Source: Nitrospirota bacterium (lineage in GTDB: Bacteria > Nitrospirota > Nitrospiria > Nitrospirales > UBA8639). From it: a stretch of DNA of 64,000 nt. How positions within the stretch are numbered: position 1 is the stretch's first letter; each line of letters starts with the position of its first letter. The stretch is from positions 62,001 through 126,000 of the forward strand of contig RFGF01000015.1 in assembly GCA_003695915.1 (NCBI GenBank), given 5' to 3'. Positions 45,632 to 55,379 of the stretch are shown here, in pieces. A program made the translations under genes and the position numbers. The notes beneath the pieces were generated by a model, which had not been told where the DNA came from, ran no database searches, and worked only from the letters and a program-made list of their open reading frames with translations.

Positions 45632-46768
45632 TTGCAATACGGAAGAGCTAGGAAGGCGGGGCAGAATTTACCTCGAGATGAGGCACTCGATAGTTCCCCG
45701 TTGGCCCAGCGTTCTGATCGCGTCACCAATTCGTACAAGTTCCTCTTTTTTCAAGCGCTTCCTGAAGCTTGCAGCGTCGGGCTGAGCCGGAACCGCGCCT
45801 TCGCCTCTTTGACCTCGGGCTGGACATGCTCGTGCGCGCCTGGTCCCCCTATGTTTATTTTCACTTGTCCTTCGGTCCTCAAGATCGGATCGGCCTCCTC
45901 TTGGATCGTGTGGAGGATCACAGCGTACTGCGCGCGTCGGGCACTCGCACGTCGGCTCAGCAACAGGTGCGAGGGACGATCCGGCGCCAATGGGAGCAGA
46001 TTGAAGGAGAGCGCCTCCTGCGCTACGTGCCCTTTCGCCTGCTCCGGCCGTTTTTGGCACGTGAGCTCCGCGGCCTCCCAGACAGCGTGATCGATCGACA
46101 CTTGGCGCCTGGTCGCAGACCGCGTTTGTTTCGAGACGCACGCTCTCTGCCATCGAGGACGATGGCATCTACCTCCGGATCCATCCTGCCTGGGCCGACT
46201 ACGTGAGACGAAACAGGGGTCTTCACTGGCTGGGCTCGGTGGCATTGGATCCGGTACCACCAGCGCTGTAATCCACATATTCCTGGTATTCCCGAAAAAC
46301 TCGCACCGCCTGCAGCTAGAACCTCATTGGTCACCTTGTGACAGATTTGGGCTGCGATTCTCGAGCTTGGTGCGCGACAGGAGCCGTTTCGCTGCGTGTA
46401 CTCGAACGCCGTCCTCACACCGGAGCGCTTTGCATCTGATCATGTGATCCCATGGGCCTTTGTCGCTCATGATCAACCCTGGTACCTTCTGCCGGTGCTG
46501 CTGGAAGTGAACGCCGCCAAATCCCATGCCGCGCCGCATCCTCGCTATATCCCCGGGCTCGCGGTTCGACAGGCCAAAGCGTTAGATAGTTAGATAGAAG
46601 TTAGCGAATCCTCCGTCCGGCGCGCTGGAACAGCTATTCCTGGCTCCCTTCGTTGCGGACCTGCGAGTCCCGCAAGACCATGTCAGCGATTCGGCCATCT
46701 TGACTCGTGCCTATGACGAGACGCTTCTGTCACTGATGAGCCTCGCCCGTCATTGTATGGAACCCTGA
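45632..46768 (+). pseudogene. Decayed HNH endonuclease gene
   Basis: Fragments of one protein appear in order in different frames: LPRDEALDSSPLAQRSDRVTNSYKFLFFQAL near 45668-45770; LRLFDLGLDMLVRAWSPYVYFHLSFGPQDRIG and LRYVPFRLLRPFLARELR near 45800-46075; an IHPAWADYVRRN piece near 46170; then IPGIPEKLAPPAARTSLVTL, stop, QIWAAILEL, and the HNH core FRCVYSNAVLTPERFASDHVIPWAFVAHDQPWYLLPVLLEVNAAKSHAAPHPRYIPGLAVRQ up to 46593; and LFLAPFVADLRVP to 46768. At least three frameshifts and one stop are needed. The core fits HNH endonucleases (Asp-His, Asn, His-type residues) of the restriction/defence kind, an inference. Confidence 0.75.
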
Positions 46769-47244
46769 TCCCGTTGAGAGAAACCCGAACATGGCGAAAA
46801 AAGGGTAAGCCGATCGATCGACAACACTCGGTGGATCAGGTCAGGAAGCGAGGACTCCGTCACTGTGAAACTCCTGGTTCAATATCAGCCAACGTGGCTT
46901 GGTCATAGCAGTCTACCGGTTCGACCACATCGATTTTCTTAGTCGCTCGGCACGCGTGCCACAAGGGAACTCCAAGCTATGGGGATCGGGGCTCACTCGC
47001 GTCGGCTGCAGCGATCTGGGATCAGGAACCAGGACACATCGTGCTGGCACAGGCCTTACGTTCAACCCCAGAAAATGTTCGACATACGGGAAGCATGACG
47101 CACGCTATCGCTCAATTTTTGGGATTTCACTCCGCCACCGAACTCCTGGAGAAAAAAAGAACGGTGCACGTGAGATAAGCTCCAGGGGGAAGGGTAATGC
47201 CCCGTTTGTCAAGACACTGTTTATGCTGATGAGAGTGAGTCACC
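46769..47244 (+). other. Non-coding or decayed segment between HNH and IS3 remnants
   Basis: No intact gene. A short frame at about 46984-47178 reads SAAAIWDQEPGHIVLAQALRSTPENVRHTGSMTHAIAQFLGFHSATELLEKK and looks protein-like, possibly a further gene relic, but I cannot place it in a family. Confidence 0.35.
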
Positions 47245-47694
47245 CTACGCAGCAGTTTGTACCGATCCCTGCTCCCTGAGCGCTGCTTCGAACTCCACTG
47301 GCCTCCGGTACCTGAACGCTGAATGCGCGTATTGTTGGTTGTCGTCCACCGTGATCCACTGAGCGATGGCTTCCCGCGCCTCTTCAAGCGTGTGGAACTC
47401 TCGCAGCCAGAGCAACTCTTCTTTGATCGTGCGCATCAGCCGCTCCGTCTCGGCATGGCCCTTCGGGTTGTCGTAGCTGGTGAAGATATGCTCAATGCCC
47501 AAGCGGCTCAGGGCAGCGACGAACCCGCTGGCCGTGGGTTGGCTGCCGTTGTCGACCAGGCTCAACCCTGAACCGCAGATGCCCTGAGGGAATTCTGCCT
47601 GCACCCCATCGCCAGCGCGGCCTCCTATTCCTGCCGTCGACTGCGCAACGAGAGATTCCAGCCGATGATCTTTTTCGTGCACCAGTCCCCCACG
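47245..47694 (-). pseudogene. IS3-family transposase (OrfB) remnant
   Basis: The C-terminal part of an IS3-type DDE transposase. From 47694 one frame reads DWCTKKIIGWNLSLRSRRQE then a stop; after a frame change it continues VQAEFPQGICGSGLSLVDNGSQPTASGFVAALSRLGIEHIFTSYDNPKGHAETERLMRTIKEELLWLREFHTLEEAREAIAQWI...HSAFRYRRPVEFEAALR. The second Asp (VDNGSQP) and the Glu (KEELLW region/HAETERLM) of the integrase core are visible; the N-terminal half and orfA are gone. Inactive. Confidence 0.85.
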
Positions 47695-47819
47695 AATGAA
47701 CTTCTCGCTAAGACGTGGTCTTGAAAAAGAACATTTATCTCAGGAATAAGAACATGGTTATTTCTGATATTGATAATTATATTCATTTGCGATCAAGATT
47801 CCTTCATCCCAGGCTTTCT

Positions 47820-49514
47820 ATGAAACGACGGCATCCTTGTCATCAACGCCTTCAACAGCGCCGATGTGCAAGCTTCATTCTATGCGTTTTGTCTTGGGCC
47901 TTCTTGGCCGGGGCGTCTGCTCAAGCGGATACCGGGTTTCTCATTGTGGCTCAGGATCGGGGATTCGTCGGCAACAAGGAAATTCGCGAGTTGGTGGATG
48001 CTTTTGCACAAACGCATCCCGTCGCTTTAGCGTGGCAGGGGCGTCAGGCATCCGGCTTCGAACAGGACTATATCCGATATCTCGATCGCGCAATCCAACA
48101 GCTCGAGGACATGGGCACGCAGCGCATTGTTGTGATTCCCATGTTCGTTTCCGCAGCCCATCCTGTGCTCAAACGGACACGAGCGACGCTCGCTCAGCGC
48201 TATCCGGGTCTCGTCGTCCAATGGGCCCCGACGATGGCCAGCAGTGACTTGATCGGCCAAGTGCTCCTGGATCATACGCAAGAAATCAGCCAGAACCCCG
48301 CTCAGGAACGCGTGATCCTACTCGGGTTAGGAGCGGTCGATGAGCAGACGGCCTCGGGGATTCAAACGGATATCCAACGCTTGGCAGCCTACCTCACTCG
48401 ATATCTCCCTTTCCAAGCGGTGGAGATCTTCGTTTATTATGACCCAGCTGCTCCTGAGGCGGATGAACGCAATCAGCACATCAAGGCTCAACTCATCGAG
48501 CGCATTGCCAAGAAAGGACGGACCTTGATCGTCCCAGCCTTTATTGGACCGAAATACGATTACAGCATGTCGATGGCCAATTGGTTGGGCCAGTTTTTTG
48601 CTGAACACGAAGCCGTCTTTCAGCCCAAGGTCCTTGTTCCGCATCCCAATATATTGCTGTGGCTTGCCAAGACGGCGAATACGATGACGCCACCCAAAAC
48701 ATCGGAAGCCATCGGCATCGTGCTCATGCCTCACGGTGCCACCCAGCCCTACAATGACGCTATCGAACGGCTCATTGCACCGCTCCGGAAGGAATATCGC
48801 ATCGAAATGGCATATGGGATGGGCGACCCTCAGCTTCTCCAAGAAGCGATCAGCCGTCTCGAACAAGCGGGAGCGACGCATATCGTCGTTGTTCGGATGT
48901 ACTCGCTGGCAGAGCAGTTTCAAGCAAAGATGGAATATCTGCTGGGACTCTCGACAACGTTGCTCAACGAGCTTGCTGAGGGAGACGTGCCTCCTCCTCA
49001 AGTTCGAAGTGCCGCACGGTTCATTACGTTCGGTGGATATGAAGAAGACCCGCGTGCCGCCCAGATCCTTTGCGAGCGCATTCGGGAGGTCAGTACCAAT
49101 CCTGCCAAAGAGACGGTGCTCTTGCTTGCGCACGGGGCCAAATCAGAAGAGCGGAATGCCAAGTGGCTCACCGTGATGCATAGCAATATTGCCAGGCTCC
49201 GCTCCCTCGCAGCCTGCCAGGAGTACCGCACGATCTATGCAGCCACCCTACGAGAGGATTGGCCAACGCTCCGCGACTCGGCGCTCGACAACATCCGATC
49301 GCTTATTGAACGAGCCAGCCGACACGGAAAGGTGCTGGTGATCGCCAATCGACTGTATGGAGCTGGTCCATATCGAACACTCCTCGATGGACTCGTGTAC
49401 ACCCTCAACGACAAGGGGTTCCTCCATCCCCTCCTTCGTGAGTGGTTGCGAACCGGGATCGAAGAACACATCGCGCGTTTGTATGCTCCCGACGAGTCAC
49501 CACATGTACACTGA
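47820..49514 (+). CDS. Exported protein with three CbiX/SirB-like chelatase modules
   Basis: A 564-residue protein with a signal peptide (FILCVLSWAFLAGASAQA). Three modules follow of the sirohydrochlorin cobalto/ferrochelatase (CbiX) fold. Module 2 (about residue 305) has GIVLMPHGATQPYNDAIERLIAPL and module 3 (about 445) has TVLLLAHGAKSEERNAKWLTVM, both with the family His-Gly after a strand. In module 1 the His is Gln (GFLIVAQDRGFVGNKEI), while VVIPMFVSAAHPVLKRT keeps the second His. CbiX enzymes are normally cytoplasmic and insert Co2+ or Fe2+ into tetrapyrroles; export makes metal binding or delivery in the periplasm more likely (inference). A ZIP transporter and bacterioferritins lie downstream. 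Confidence 0.78.
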   Translation: MKRRHPCHQRLQQRRCASFILCVLSWAFLAGASAQADTGFLIVAQDRGFVGNKEIRELVDAFAQTHPVALAWQGRQASGFEQDYIRYLDRAIQQLEDMGTQRIVVIPMFVSAAHPVLKRTRATLAQRYPGLVVQWAPTMASSDLIGQVLLDHTQEISQNPAQERVILLGLGAVDEQTASGIQTDIQRLAAYLTRYLPFQAVEIFVYYDPAAPEADERNQHIKAQLIERIAKKGRTLIVPAFIGPKYDYSMSMANWLGQFFAEHEAVFQPKVLVPHPNILLWLAKTANTMTPPKTSEAIGIVLMPHGATQPYNDAIERLIAPLRKEYRIEMAYGMGDPQLLQEAISRLEQAGATHIVVVRMYSLAEQFQAKMEYLLGLSTTLLNELAEGDVPPPQVRSAARFITFGGYEEDPRAAQILCERIREVSTNPAKETVLLLAHGAKSEERNAKWLTVMHSNIARLRSLAACQEYRTIYAATLREDWPTLRDSALDNIRSLIERASRHGKVLVIANRLYGAGPYRTLLDGLVYTLNDKGFLHPLLREWLRTGIEEHIARLYAPDESPHVH

Positions 49515-49654
49515 TCGTCCTCGTTATAGGCCATTCCCCAGGCGCGCCGCCATATGAAGAGCGTCGCATGGTGCCCGCCACCGTTCGAGCGGCCCGCCTG
49601 GGCCATTCTGAATCCACCCTATTCGCTTGAATCGTATTGATCGGAGGAAAGACT

Positions 49655-50227
49655 ATGATCCGACCCAAACTGCCGCGAATCAGACGACCTGCATTGTATC
49701 GTGGAAGGTTGATGTATTTTGATTTCGCTCGATTGTTAGGGCACCGGACGGTCCTCTGTTTGCTTCGGCGTATCCGCCTTCATGAGGCCATTTTCTTACA
49801 CCGGCAAGCGCTTTGGTTTGCCGAGCACCACATCACATTGGCGGCCATTACGAGTGATGAAAACCCATTTCGAGATTCGTGGGTCAGCACCCTTCCCGCT
49901 CTCGATATTCCCCTCATAGCCGATCCTTTGGGGCTGGCGCATCGCCGACTGGGCATTCCGTTATCAATGCCACATGACAAGGTTCAGAGCATCCTATTTG
50001 ACCATCACGGCACCCTTCAACGGTATGTCATCCATGAGCTCAATGGACGAGGGATGCGCTTCCTCCTGGATCTGATCATGGATGGGCGACGCGATACCGA
50101 TCTTGGAACCTCTCCTGCCAGTTCGTCATTCGCCCAGCAAATCGTGTGTTCCTCATCACATTACCCATCCGCTCGCACCCAGGATGGCCATTGCCATGTC
50201 GATCCATGCCGAGTGTCGGAACCCTAA
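49655..50227 (+). CDS. Peroxiredoxin-fold protein lacking the catalytic cysteine
   Basis: A 190-residue protein with AGGAGG before the ATG at 49655. The thioredoxin/AhpC-like pattern is visible in YFDFARLLGHRTVLCLLRRIRLHEAIFLHRQALWFAEHHITLAAITSDEN, LDIPLIADPLGLAHRRLGIPLS and VQSILFDHHGTLQRYVIHEL. At the place of the peroxidatic TxxC motif there is RIRLHEAIF, with no Cys, so peroxidase chemistry is not expected. The last 30 residues have little pattern. It follows the exported CbiX-like gene by 140 bases. Confidence 0.65.
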   Translation: MIRPKLPRIRRPALYRGRLMYFDFARLLGHRTVLCLLRRIRLHEAIFLHRQALWFAEHHITLAAITSDENPFRDSWVSTLPALDIPLIADPLGLAHRRLGIPLSMPHDKVQSILFDHHGTLQRYVIHELNGRGMRFLLDLIMDGRRDTDLGTSPASSSFAQQIVCSSSHYPSARTQDGHCHVDPCRVSEP

Positions 50228-50456
50228 TCCCCTAGGCCACTCGACGTCATTGGGCACGCGGCCATTCACCTGGTTCCGCAGTGGTGTGCCAATGAGCAGA
50301 GAGATAGGACTGGCGATCGAACTTCGTCAACGTAGTGCAGAATTCCTCTTTGTCTGATCCAGTGAGGAATGACAGCCGCTTATTTGAAAGTGACAATCAA
50401 GTTCACTGCTAAGCTTTCCGAAAACCACGCAAGAAGGAAAATGGAGGAGGGCCGAC

Positions 50457-51227
50457 TTGGACACTTTGTCGTATAGCGTTCAATTGATAGGGTTAGGCTT
50501 GCTGGCCGGCGTCATGCCGTTGTTTGTCGGAATGGCGATCGCTTTGGCAATGCTCTGGACCTTGCCCCGCACGCACCGGTCGCTGATGATGGGGTTTTCG
50601 ATCGGCGTCCTATTGTACCTGTTTTTTGAAGTCATGCACGAAGCCGTAGAGTTCACCGCGGCCAACGATTTCGGAACATGGCTGATTTTTACGGTGAGTC
50701 TCGTTGTGAGTTTTATCGGTTTGGTGTACCTTGAGCAGCATCTTTCCGGTTCTGAACCCAGAAACCCTGATGGGTTGTTCTTGGTCTATATGATCGCCCT
50801 CGGGCTCGGGCTCCACAATTTCGGCGAAGGGCTGGCCATAGGGGGTTCATTCGCTCAGGGTCAATGGGTACTCAGCAGCCTGCTGGTCGGCGGTTTTACG
50901 CTGCATAACGCCACCGAAGGCTTCGCCATCATGGCGCCGGCAGGTCGACAGCATCATCGGATCAAGCACATCATGCTCCTCGGGCTTCTCGGTGGCGGGC
51001 CGACCTGTCTCGGAACGCTGATCAGCGGGTATTTTCTCTCCCCGTATGTGTCGATCGCATTTTACACAATGGCGGCAGGTTCCTTGTTGTATGTCATCGT
51101 CTCGCTTTCGGCACTCCCGTCGGCAACCGCGCACCGACTTCACACGGCAACGGGCATTACCGCAGGAATCTGCATGATGTTTATCACGGGCATGATTCTC
51201 GCCTTGTTGGTGGGCTTCCGCTCGTAA
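50457..51227 (+). CDS. ZIP-family divalent metal transporter
   Basis: A 256-residue inner-membrane protein with about eight helices. Helices 4 and 5 carry the ZIP metal-binding signatures [17 protein letters not shown] and [13 protein letters not shown], and a His pair lies in the following loop (GRQHHRIKH). It would import Zn2+, Fe2+ or a related ion. The start codon is TTG at 50457 with GGAGG nine bases upstream. The hybrid kinase gene follows after 40 bases. The cytoplasmic loop between helices 3 and 4 is short. Confidence 0.9.
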   Translation: MDTLSYSVQLIGLGLLAGVMPLFVGMAIALAMLWTLPRTHRSLMMGFSIGVLLYLFFEVMHEAVEFTAANDFGTWLIFTVSLVVSFIGLVYLEQHLSGSEPRNPDGLFLVYMIALGLGLHNFGEGLAIGGSFAQGQWVLSSLLVGGFTLHNATEGFAIMAPAGRQHHRIKHIMLLGLLGGGPTCLGTLISGYFLSPYVSIAFYTMAAGSLLYVIVSLSALPSATAHRLHTATGITAGICMMFITGMILALLVGFRS

Positions 51228-51267
51228 GGTTCAGGATCGAGAGCACGCCTTTCGCCAACACTCTGAC

Positions 51268-53139
51268 ATGAGCGGATCAATTCTGACATTTGTCGTCGGC
51301 GGGCTCACATTAAGTCTCCTCCTATGCTTACTCATCTGGCTTGCGATTCGCCTGCGTCAGTCTCATGATCAATTGGCCGCTCACACCGCGTTACTGCAGA
51401 CAAAGAATCAGGAACTCGAAGATGCACGAGCAACATTAGATGCAGCAATGCGGGAACTTGAAGAAAAAAATTCTGCGTTAATGGATGCTCTGGAGCGCGC
51501 ACAAGCCTCCACTAAGGCGAAATCACAGTTTTTGGCTACCATGAGCCACGAAATTCGGACTCCAATGAATGGCGTAATCGGCATGACATCGCTCTTATTA
51601 GATACAGACTTGACGGACGAACAACGTGAATTCGCCGAAACCATCCAGCAATCGGGAGAGCATTTGCTGAGCCTGATTAACGACATCCTGGATTTTTCGA
51701 AAATAGAGGCCGGCAAGCTGACGTTGGAACATGTCACCTTCAACCCACGAAGTCTCACCGAAGATGTCATCGAACTGCTGATCGGAACCGCGCAGGCCAA
51801 AAATCTCGACATGGCATGTTTAATTCATGCGAATGTTCCCGAGTGTGTGGAAGGGGATCCAGGGCGACTCCGGCAAATCTTAGTGAATCTGATCGGCAAT
51901 GCGATTAAATTTACCGAACAAGGCGCGGTGATTGTCGAAGTCCAAGGGATCCCATCATCGTCAGCAACCCACTCGTCTGGAACGATAACCCTTCGATTTT
52001 CAGTGACGGATACCGGAATCGGTATTCCTAAGGATCGACAACGAACACTCTTCGAACCCTTCACACAAGTCGATGCCTCCACAACCCGCCGATTCGGAGG
52101 CACCGGTCTCGGATTGGCGATTTGTCATCAACTCGTGCAAATGATGGGCGGTACGCTCAGCGTCGACAGCGAGGAAGGCAAGGGCAGCACCTTTTGGTTT
52201 ACCGTTCAATGTGTCCCATCTCAGGATGATGCCCCCATTCCCCCTCAACCTGCCATATCCTTACAGGGTCGACGAGTCTGTCTCATTAGCGCACGACAGG
52301 GGTCTCATCGTGCGCTCGTGCACTACCTCCACCAATGGGGGGTGGAGACACTCACGGCTGATGACCCTCTGTCCGCCATCACCATGATCAGTCAGATGCA
52401 GGCCGATGGACGAACGTGCGATCTTCTCCTGCTCGATATTCAGGCTGCTCATCCCGATGGCTTTGCGCTTGTCCAGACCATCAAGGAACATCCAGTCCTG
52501 GCAGCATGTCCTTTGGTCGTCTTGACGCCGTTCGGATTTCGAGGAGATGGCGCCAAGGCCCGAGAACTTGGTATCTCGGCCTATTTAACAGCGCCCATTC
52601 GTCAATCGCTGCTGCGTCAATGCCTCGAACAAATTTTTTCCGACCGGACATCTGAGTCCTCGGACTCATTGGTCACCCGCCACACACTCAGGGAAACGCA
52701 CTCGCCGTCGCGTGGAGACGTTCTGGTCGTGGAAGATAATCCCGTCAACCAAATGATTATCGTGAAGATGCTTCACAAGTATGGTTGTCGTGTCGACATC
52801 GCGACGAATGGTCAAGAAGCATTGGAAGCCCTGGAACACAAAGCGTATCGACTCGTCTTTATGGATTGCCAGATGCCTGAGATGGACGGGTATGAAGCGA
52901 CGCGCAGGATCCGCCAGTGGACGACAGCCAAATACCATGGAGGAAAATCTCCGAACCAGGGATCGACAAATCGGATTCCCATTATCGCCTTAACAGCTAA
53001 CGCCATGCCGGAGGACCGGGATCGCTGCCTTCAATCCGGCATGGATGATTATCTCGCCAAGCCCATCAATATTGATGAATTCCGCCGCCTCGTTGAACGA
53101 TGGCTTCCGCCTGCATCAGAGAAAGGATCAATCTCTTAA
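51268..53139 (+). CDS. Hybrid sensor histidine kinase/response regulator
   Basis: A 623-residue kinase with one N-terminal membrane helix ([25 protein letters not shown]) and a coiled coil, but no periplasmic sensor domain. HisKA has the phospho-acceptor in [19 protein letters not shown]; HATPase has [27 protein letters not shown] and [17 protein letters not shown]. Residues ~340-455 are a first receiver-like domain ([21 protein letters not shown]...[14 protein letters not shown]) and ~485-615 a full receiver with [33 protein letters not shown] and the Lys in LAKPI. It is in line with the ZIP gene. Partner regulators are not adjacent. Confidence 0.94.
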   Translation: MSGSILTFVVGGLTLSLLLCLLIWLAIRLRQSHDQLAAHTALLQTKNQELEDARATLDAAMRELEEKNSALMDALERAQASTKAKSQFLATMSHEIRTPMNGVIGMTSLLLDTDLTDEQREFAETIQQSGEHLLSLINDILDFSKIEAGKLTLEHVTFNPRSLTEDVIELLIGTAQAKNLDMACLIHANVPECVEGDPGRLRQILVNLIGNAIKFTEQGAVIVEVQGIPSSSATHSSGTITLRFSVTDTGIGIPKDRQRTLFEPFTQVDASTTRRFGGTGLGLAICHQLVQMMGGTLSVDSEEGKGSTFWFTVQCVPSQDDAPIPPQPAISLQGRRVCLISARQGSHRALVHYLHQWGVETLTADDPLSAITMISQMQADGRTCDLLLLDIQAAHPDGFALVQTIKEHPVLAACPLVVLTPFGFRGDGAKARELGISAYLTAPIRQSLLRQCLEQIFSDRTSESSDSLVTRHTLRETHSPSRGDVLVVEDNPVNQMIIVKMLHKYGCRVDIATNGQEALEALEHKAYRLVFMDCQMPEMDGYEATRRIRQWTTAKYHGGKSPNQGSTNRIPIIALTANAMPEDRDRCLQSGMDDYLAKPINIDEFRRLVERWLPPASEKGSIS

Positions 53140-53327
53140 ACGCCGTTCCAGCCTCGACCAGAGGTTTACCGAGAATAGGCCTTCTCGCTTCGTGTTCTGT
53201 AAAACCGATTCTAGTCCTCTTCATTGCTCTGCGCTCTCCAACGAATTGTCGTCCGCTCCTTTGATGTTTCGCTGAACATAAAAGGCCTGGTATCAGAACA
53301 TGGGAACGGCGGGGGAGCTTCATATAT

Positions 53328-53346
53328 GATAATGACAATCGTTATC
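53328..53346. promoter_or_regulatory. Fur-box-like operator
   Basis: GATAATGACAATCGTTATC differs from the consensus Fur box (GATAATGATAATCATTATC) at two positions and is an almost perfect inverted repeat. It lies 80 bases before the ATG of the cysteine-less thioredoxin-like gene at 53428, in promoter range. Iron-dependent repression is the natural prediction. Confidence 0.75.
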
Positions 53347-53427
53347 ATATCCTTTGATGCGGCCTTGCTCCTGTCATCCTACAGCGAAGGACAAGCTAAG
53401 CATTCACACAAGACAGGAGGGTGCTCT

Positions 53428-53961
53428 ATGCGGCATGGCCAAGCATATCTACCGCACATTGCGATTCCCGGATATCGGTTCGGTTCGCGTACGCGCATCA
53501 CCTTATCCGACTATCGCGACCAATGGGTCCTCATCTGTAGTGCGCCTCAAGTCCACCACGACCATGTTCACTTGCTAGGCCACTTCAATTGTGAAATGAC
53601 CCGATCCGAAACTCTCTTGGTGGTCATGACGTCTCAAACTGCGACGCTTGTCGATAGCCTGAGCGAGACGGGGGAGCCTTTTACATCGATTGTTTGGATC
53701 GAAAGAGAAGCCATCGTGACACAAAGCCTGGAGATTCCGTTTCCCACCAATGGCCTATGTCATTCCTTGGCGTTTGATCCCCGAGGATGCCTCATATTTC
53801 AAGCTGTTCATGCGCTTTCCGTCGAGGGGCTCAATTTTGTCCAACAGGTGCTCACGAGCTTTCAAAAAGGGCGTTCCCGCCCGCCATGTCTCGCGAGTTA
53901 TGACCCTCATCGAAAACGGTTGATTTTTTATCAATCGCCCCAGTTGTTGAGGCCGGCATGA
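53428..53961 (+). CDS. Thioredoxin/peroxiredoxin-fold protein without active-site cysteines, Fur-box-controlled
   Basis: A 177-residue soluble protein with AGGAGG seven bases before the ATG. RFGSRTRITLSDYRDQWVLICSAPQ is the start of an AhpC/TSA-like fold, but the place of the TxxC motif reads VHHDHVHLLGHF, with a cluster of His residues. SIVWIEREAIVTQSLEIPFP and CHSLAFDPRGCLIF are later strands. The histidine cluster plus an upstream Fur-type operator suggests a metal-related role rather than peroxide reduction (inference). It may be distantly related to the 49655 gene. Confidence 0.65.
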   Translation: MRHGQAYLPHIAIPGYRFGSRTRITLSDYRDQWVLICSAPQVHHDHVHLLGHFNCEMTRSETLLVVMTSQTATLVDSLSETGEPFTSIVWIEREAIVTQSLEIPFPTNGLCHSLAFDPRGCLIFQAVHALSVEGLNFVQQVLTSFQKGRSRPPCLASYDPHRKRLIFYQSPQLLRPA

Positions 53962-54005
53962 GCTCGCGACGATGAAAGCCATAGGCTGACGAGATTTCGG
54001 TGCCC

Positions 54006-54234
54006 ATGAACGTTGTTTCAGATCATAACGATGCTCAACGAGAGGCAGCCATTCGAGATATATGGCGCAGCCTCAAAAACGCCCGTTGGTATCCAGGGAA
54101 AGATCATTCATTGTAGACGGCGAAGCTCCCGTAGCCTTGAGTCTCCTGATTTCTGTCGGTCTGATTCTGGTCAGAGTGCTAGGGAACGTCTGTTGCCTTG
54201 GATTCGAGAGATTTTGGAAGCTATGGGATTCTAA
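54006..54234 (+). pseudogene. Frameshifted small protein gene
   Basis: Three frames in order appear to spell one small protein: from the ATG at 54006, VVSDHNDAQREAAIRDIWRSLKNARWYPGKDHS; then IVDGEAPVAL in a second frame; then LESPDFCRSDSGQSARERLLPWIREILEAMGF to the stop at 54234. Two indels, at about 54108 and 54140, would be needed. The helical, charged character is consistent throughout. Either a decayed gene or two sequencing errors in one short stretch. Confidence 0.45.
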
Positions 54235-54520
54235 GCACAACAAGGATGCGAAGAACGAGAGAGTGGGCCATATCCAAGTTAGACCGGCACACTTTATTCA
54301 TCCATAAGCTGTTGGCGATCTGAAGAGATCTCGCAATTGGTGAACTATAAAATAGGCTAGCGCCGGCCTGCTTCCAGAGCTTGGAGCTTCTTTATGGCCC
54401 AACAGTGGGACGGCCTCGCCCTCAAAAGCAGGCCGGGGCTCTGTGGGATTGCTTGTTGAGCCTTCGGACTTTATGTGATCAATCGCGACGACGATGTAGA
54501 AATTGAAGCAAAGGTGCTGT

Positions 54521-54814
54521 ATGTTCGTCTCTTGCGCACAGAAAAATCCTGAACCATTGCCTGTTTCAACATCCAATCCTTGCCCACGCTGCCATGGATT
54601 GCTGGTTTCTCAGTATATCGATCGGCCCGATATGAGCGAACCACAGGCACAAGGCAATGCCCTTTGGGTGCAACGCTGCGTCAACTGCGGCGCTTGGGTG
54701 GATGAACAAATCTTGCTCAATGGTCGTTCTCCCTTATCGGAGGGTAGGCCCCAACCACACAAGCGTCATCGGCGCTCCTCACGGCAATGGCCATTCCCGA
54801 TACGCGATCGATAG
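54521..54814 (+). CDS. Small zinc-ribbon-like protein
   Basis: A 97-residue protein with two Cys pairs, NPCPRCHGLLVSQYID and WVQRCVNCGAWVDEQIL, spaced as in zinc ribbons. The C-terminus is basic and proline-rich (RPQPHKRHRRSSRQWPFP). AGGTG lies six bases before the ATG at 54521; an ATG six codons upstream is also in frame. Similar small ribbon proteins occur repeatedly in Nitrospira genomes (recollection); function unknown. It converges on a bacterioferritin gene with only 7 bases between stops. Confidence 0.65.
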   Translation: MFVSCAQKNPEPLPVSTSNPCPRCHGLLVSQYIDRPDMSEPQAQGNALWVQRCVNCGAWVDEQILLNGRSPLSEGRPQPHKRHRRSSRQWPFPIRDR

Positions 54815-54821
54815 GACTGTG

Positions 54822-55292
54822 TTATTTTTTGATCTGCTCACTCAAATAATTTTCAAGCCCTACTTGCTTGATGGTTTCTTGTTGAGTCTCCAACCAATCG
54901 ATATGTTCCTCCGTTTCCACGCAAAGATCTTCGAGTTTATGCCGAGTGGTAAAATCCCCGACCTGCGTACAATGAGCGATGGCCGCCCTGAGCAACGTCA
55001 GTACCTCCATCTCGAGCACCAAATCATGTTGAAACTGTTCAGGGACGGTTTGACCGATGGTCAACGGATTGACCGTTTGCAAGTCAGGAGTGCCATCGAG
55101 ATATAAAATGTGTTCGACCAGGCTTCGAGCATGATCCAGTTCATCGTGTGCGCGTTCTTGGAGTGCATGGTGCAGCCGCTCATATCCCCAATTCTCGCAC
55201 ATGGCCGCATGCGCGACATATTGGTGCACGGCGGTCAACTCCCCTGTTAAAATTTTGTTCAAGTGCTCCAGCACACCTTGTTTGGCTTCCAT
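54822..55292 (-). CDS. bfr: Bacterioferritin subunit lacking the heme-ligand methionine
   Basis: Iron-storage ferritin of 156 residues. Ferroxidase ligands are present: E18 and Y25 in GELTAVHQY, E51 and H54 in HDELDHA, and the EEHIDWLE motif. At position 52, where bacterioferritins have the Met that binds heme between subunits, there is Leu (DELDHA). It would therefore not bind heme by itself. GGAGG precedes the start. A second bacterioferritin gene with Met52 lies 87 bases upstream, so mixed 24-mers are likely, as for Neisseria BfrA/BfrB. Confidence 0.93.
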   Translation of the reverse strand: MEAKQGVLEHLNKILTGELTAVHQYVAHAAMCENWGYERLHHALQERAHDELDHARSLVEHILYLDGTPDLQTVNPLTIGQTVPEQFQHDLVLEMEVLTLLRAAIAHCTQVGDFTTRHKLEDLCVETEEHIDWLETQQETIKQVGLENYLSEQIKK

Positions 55293-55379
55293 GGCTCCCT
55301 CCTTTGATGATGAACAGTCCGATCAACCATCATTCCGAATGGGTCGAGCGTGAACAGCCTACAGTGCTCCCCGGCCTTG

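Noticed and set aside
46899-47279. A 126-residue plus-strand open frame
   Set aside because: A different frame in the same place (46984-47178) is more protein-like, so this one is probably a by-product of a decayed gene.
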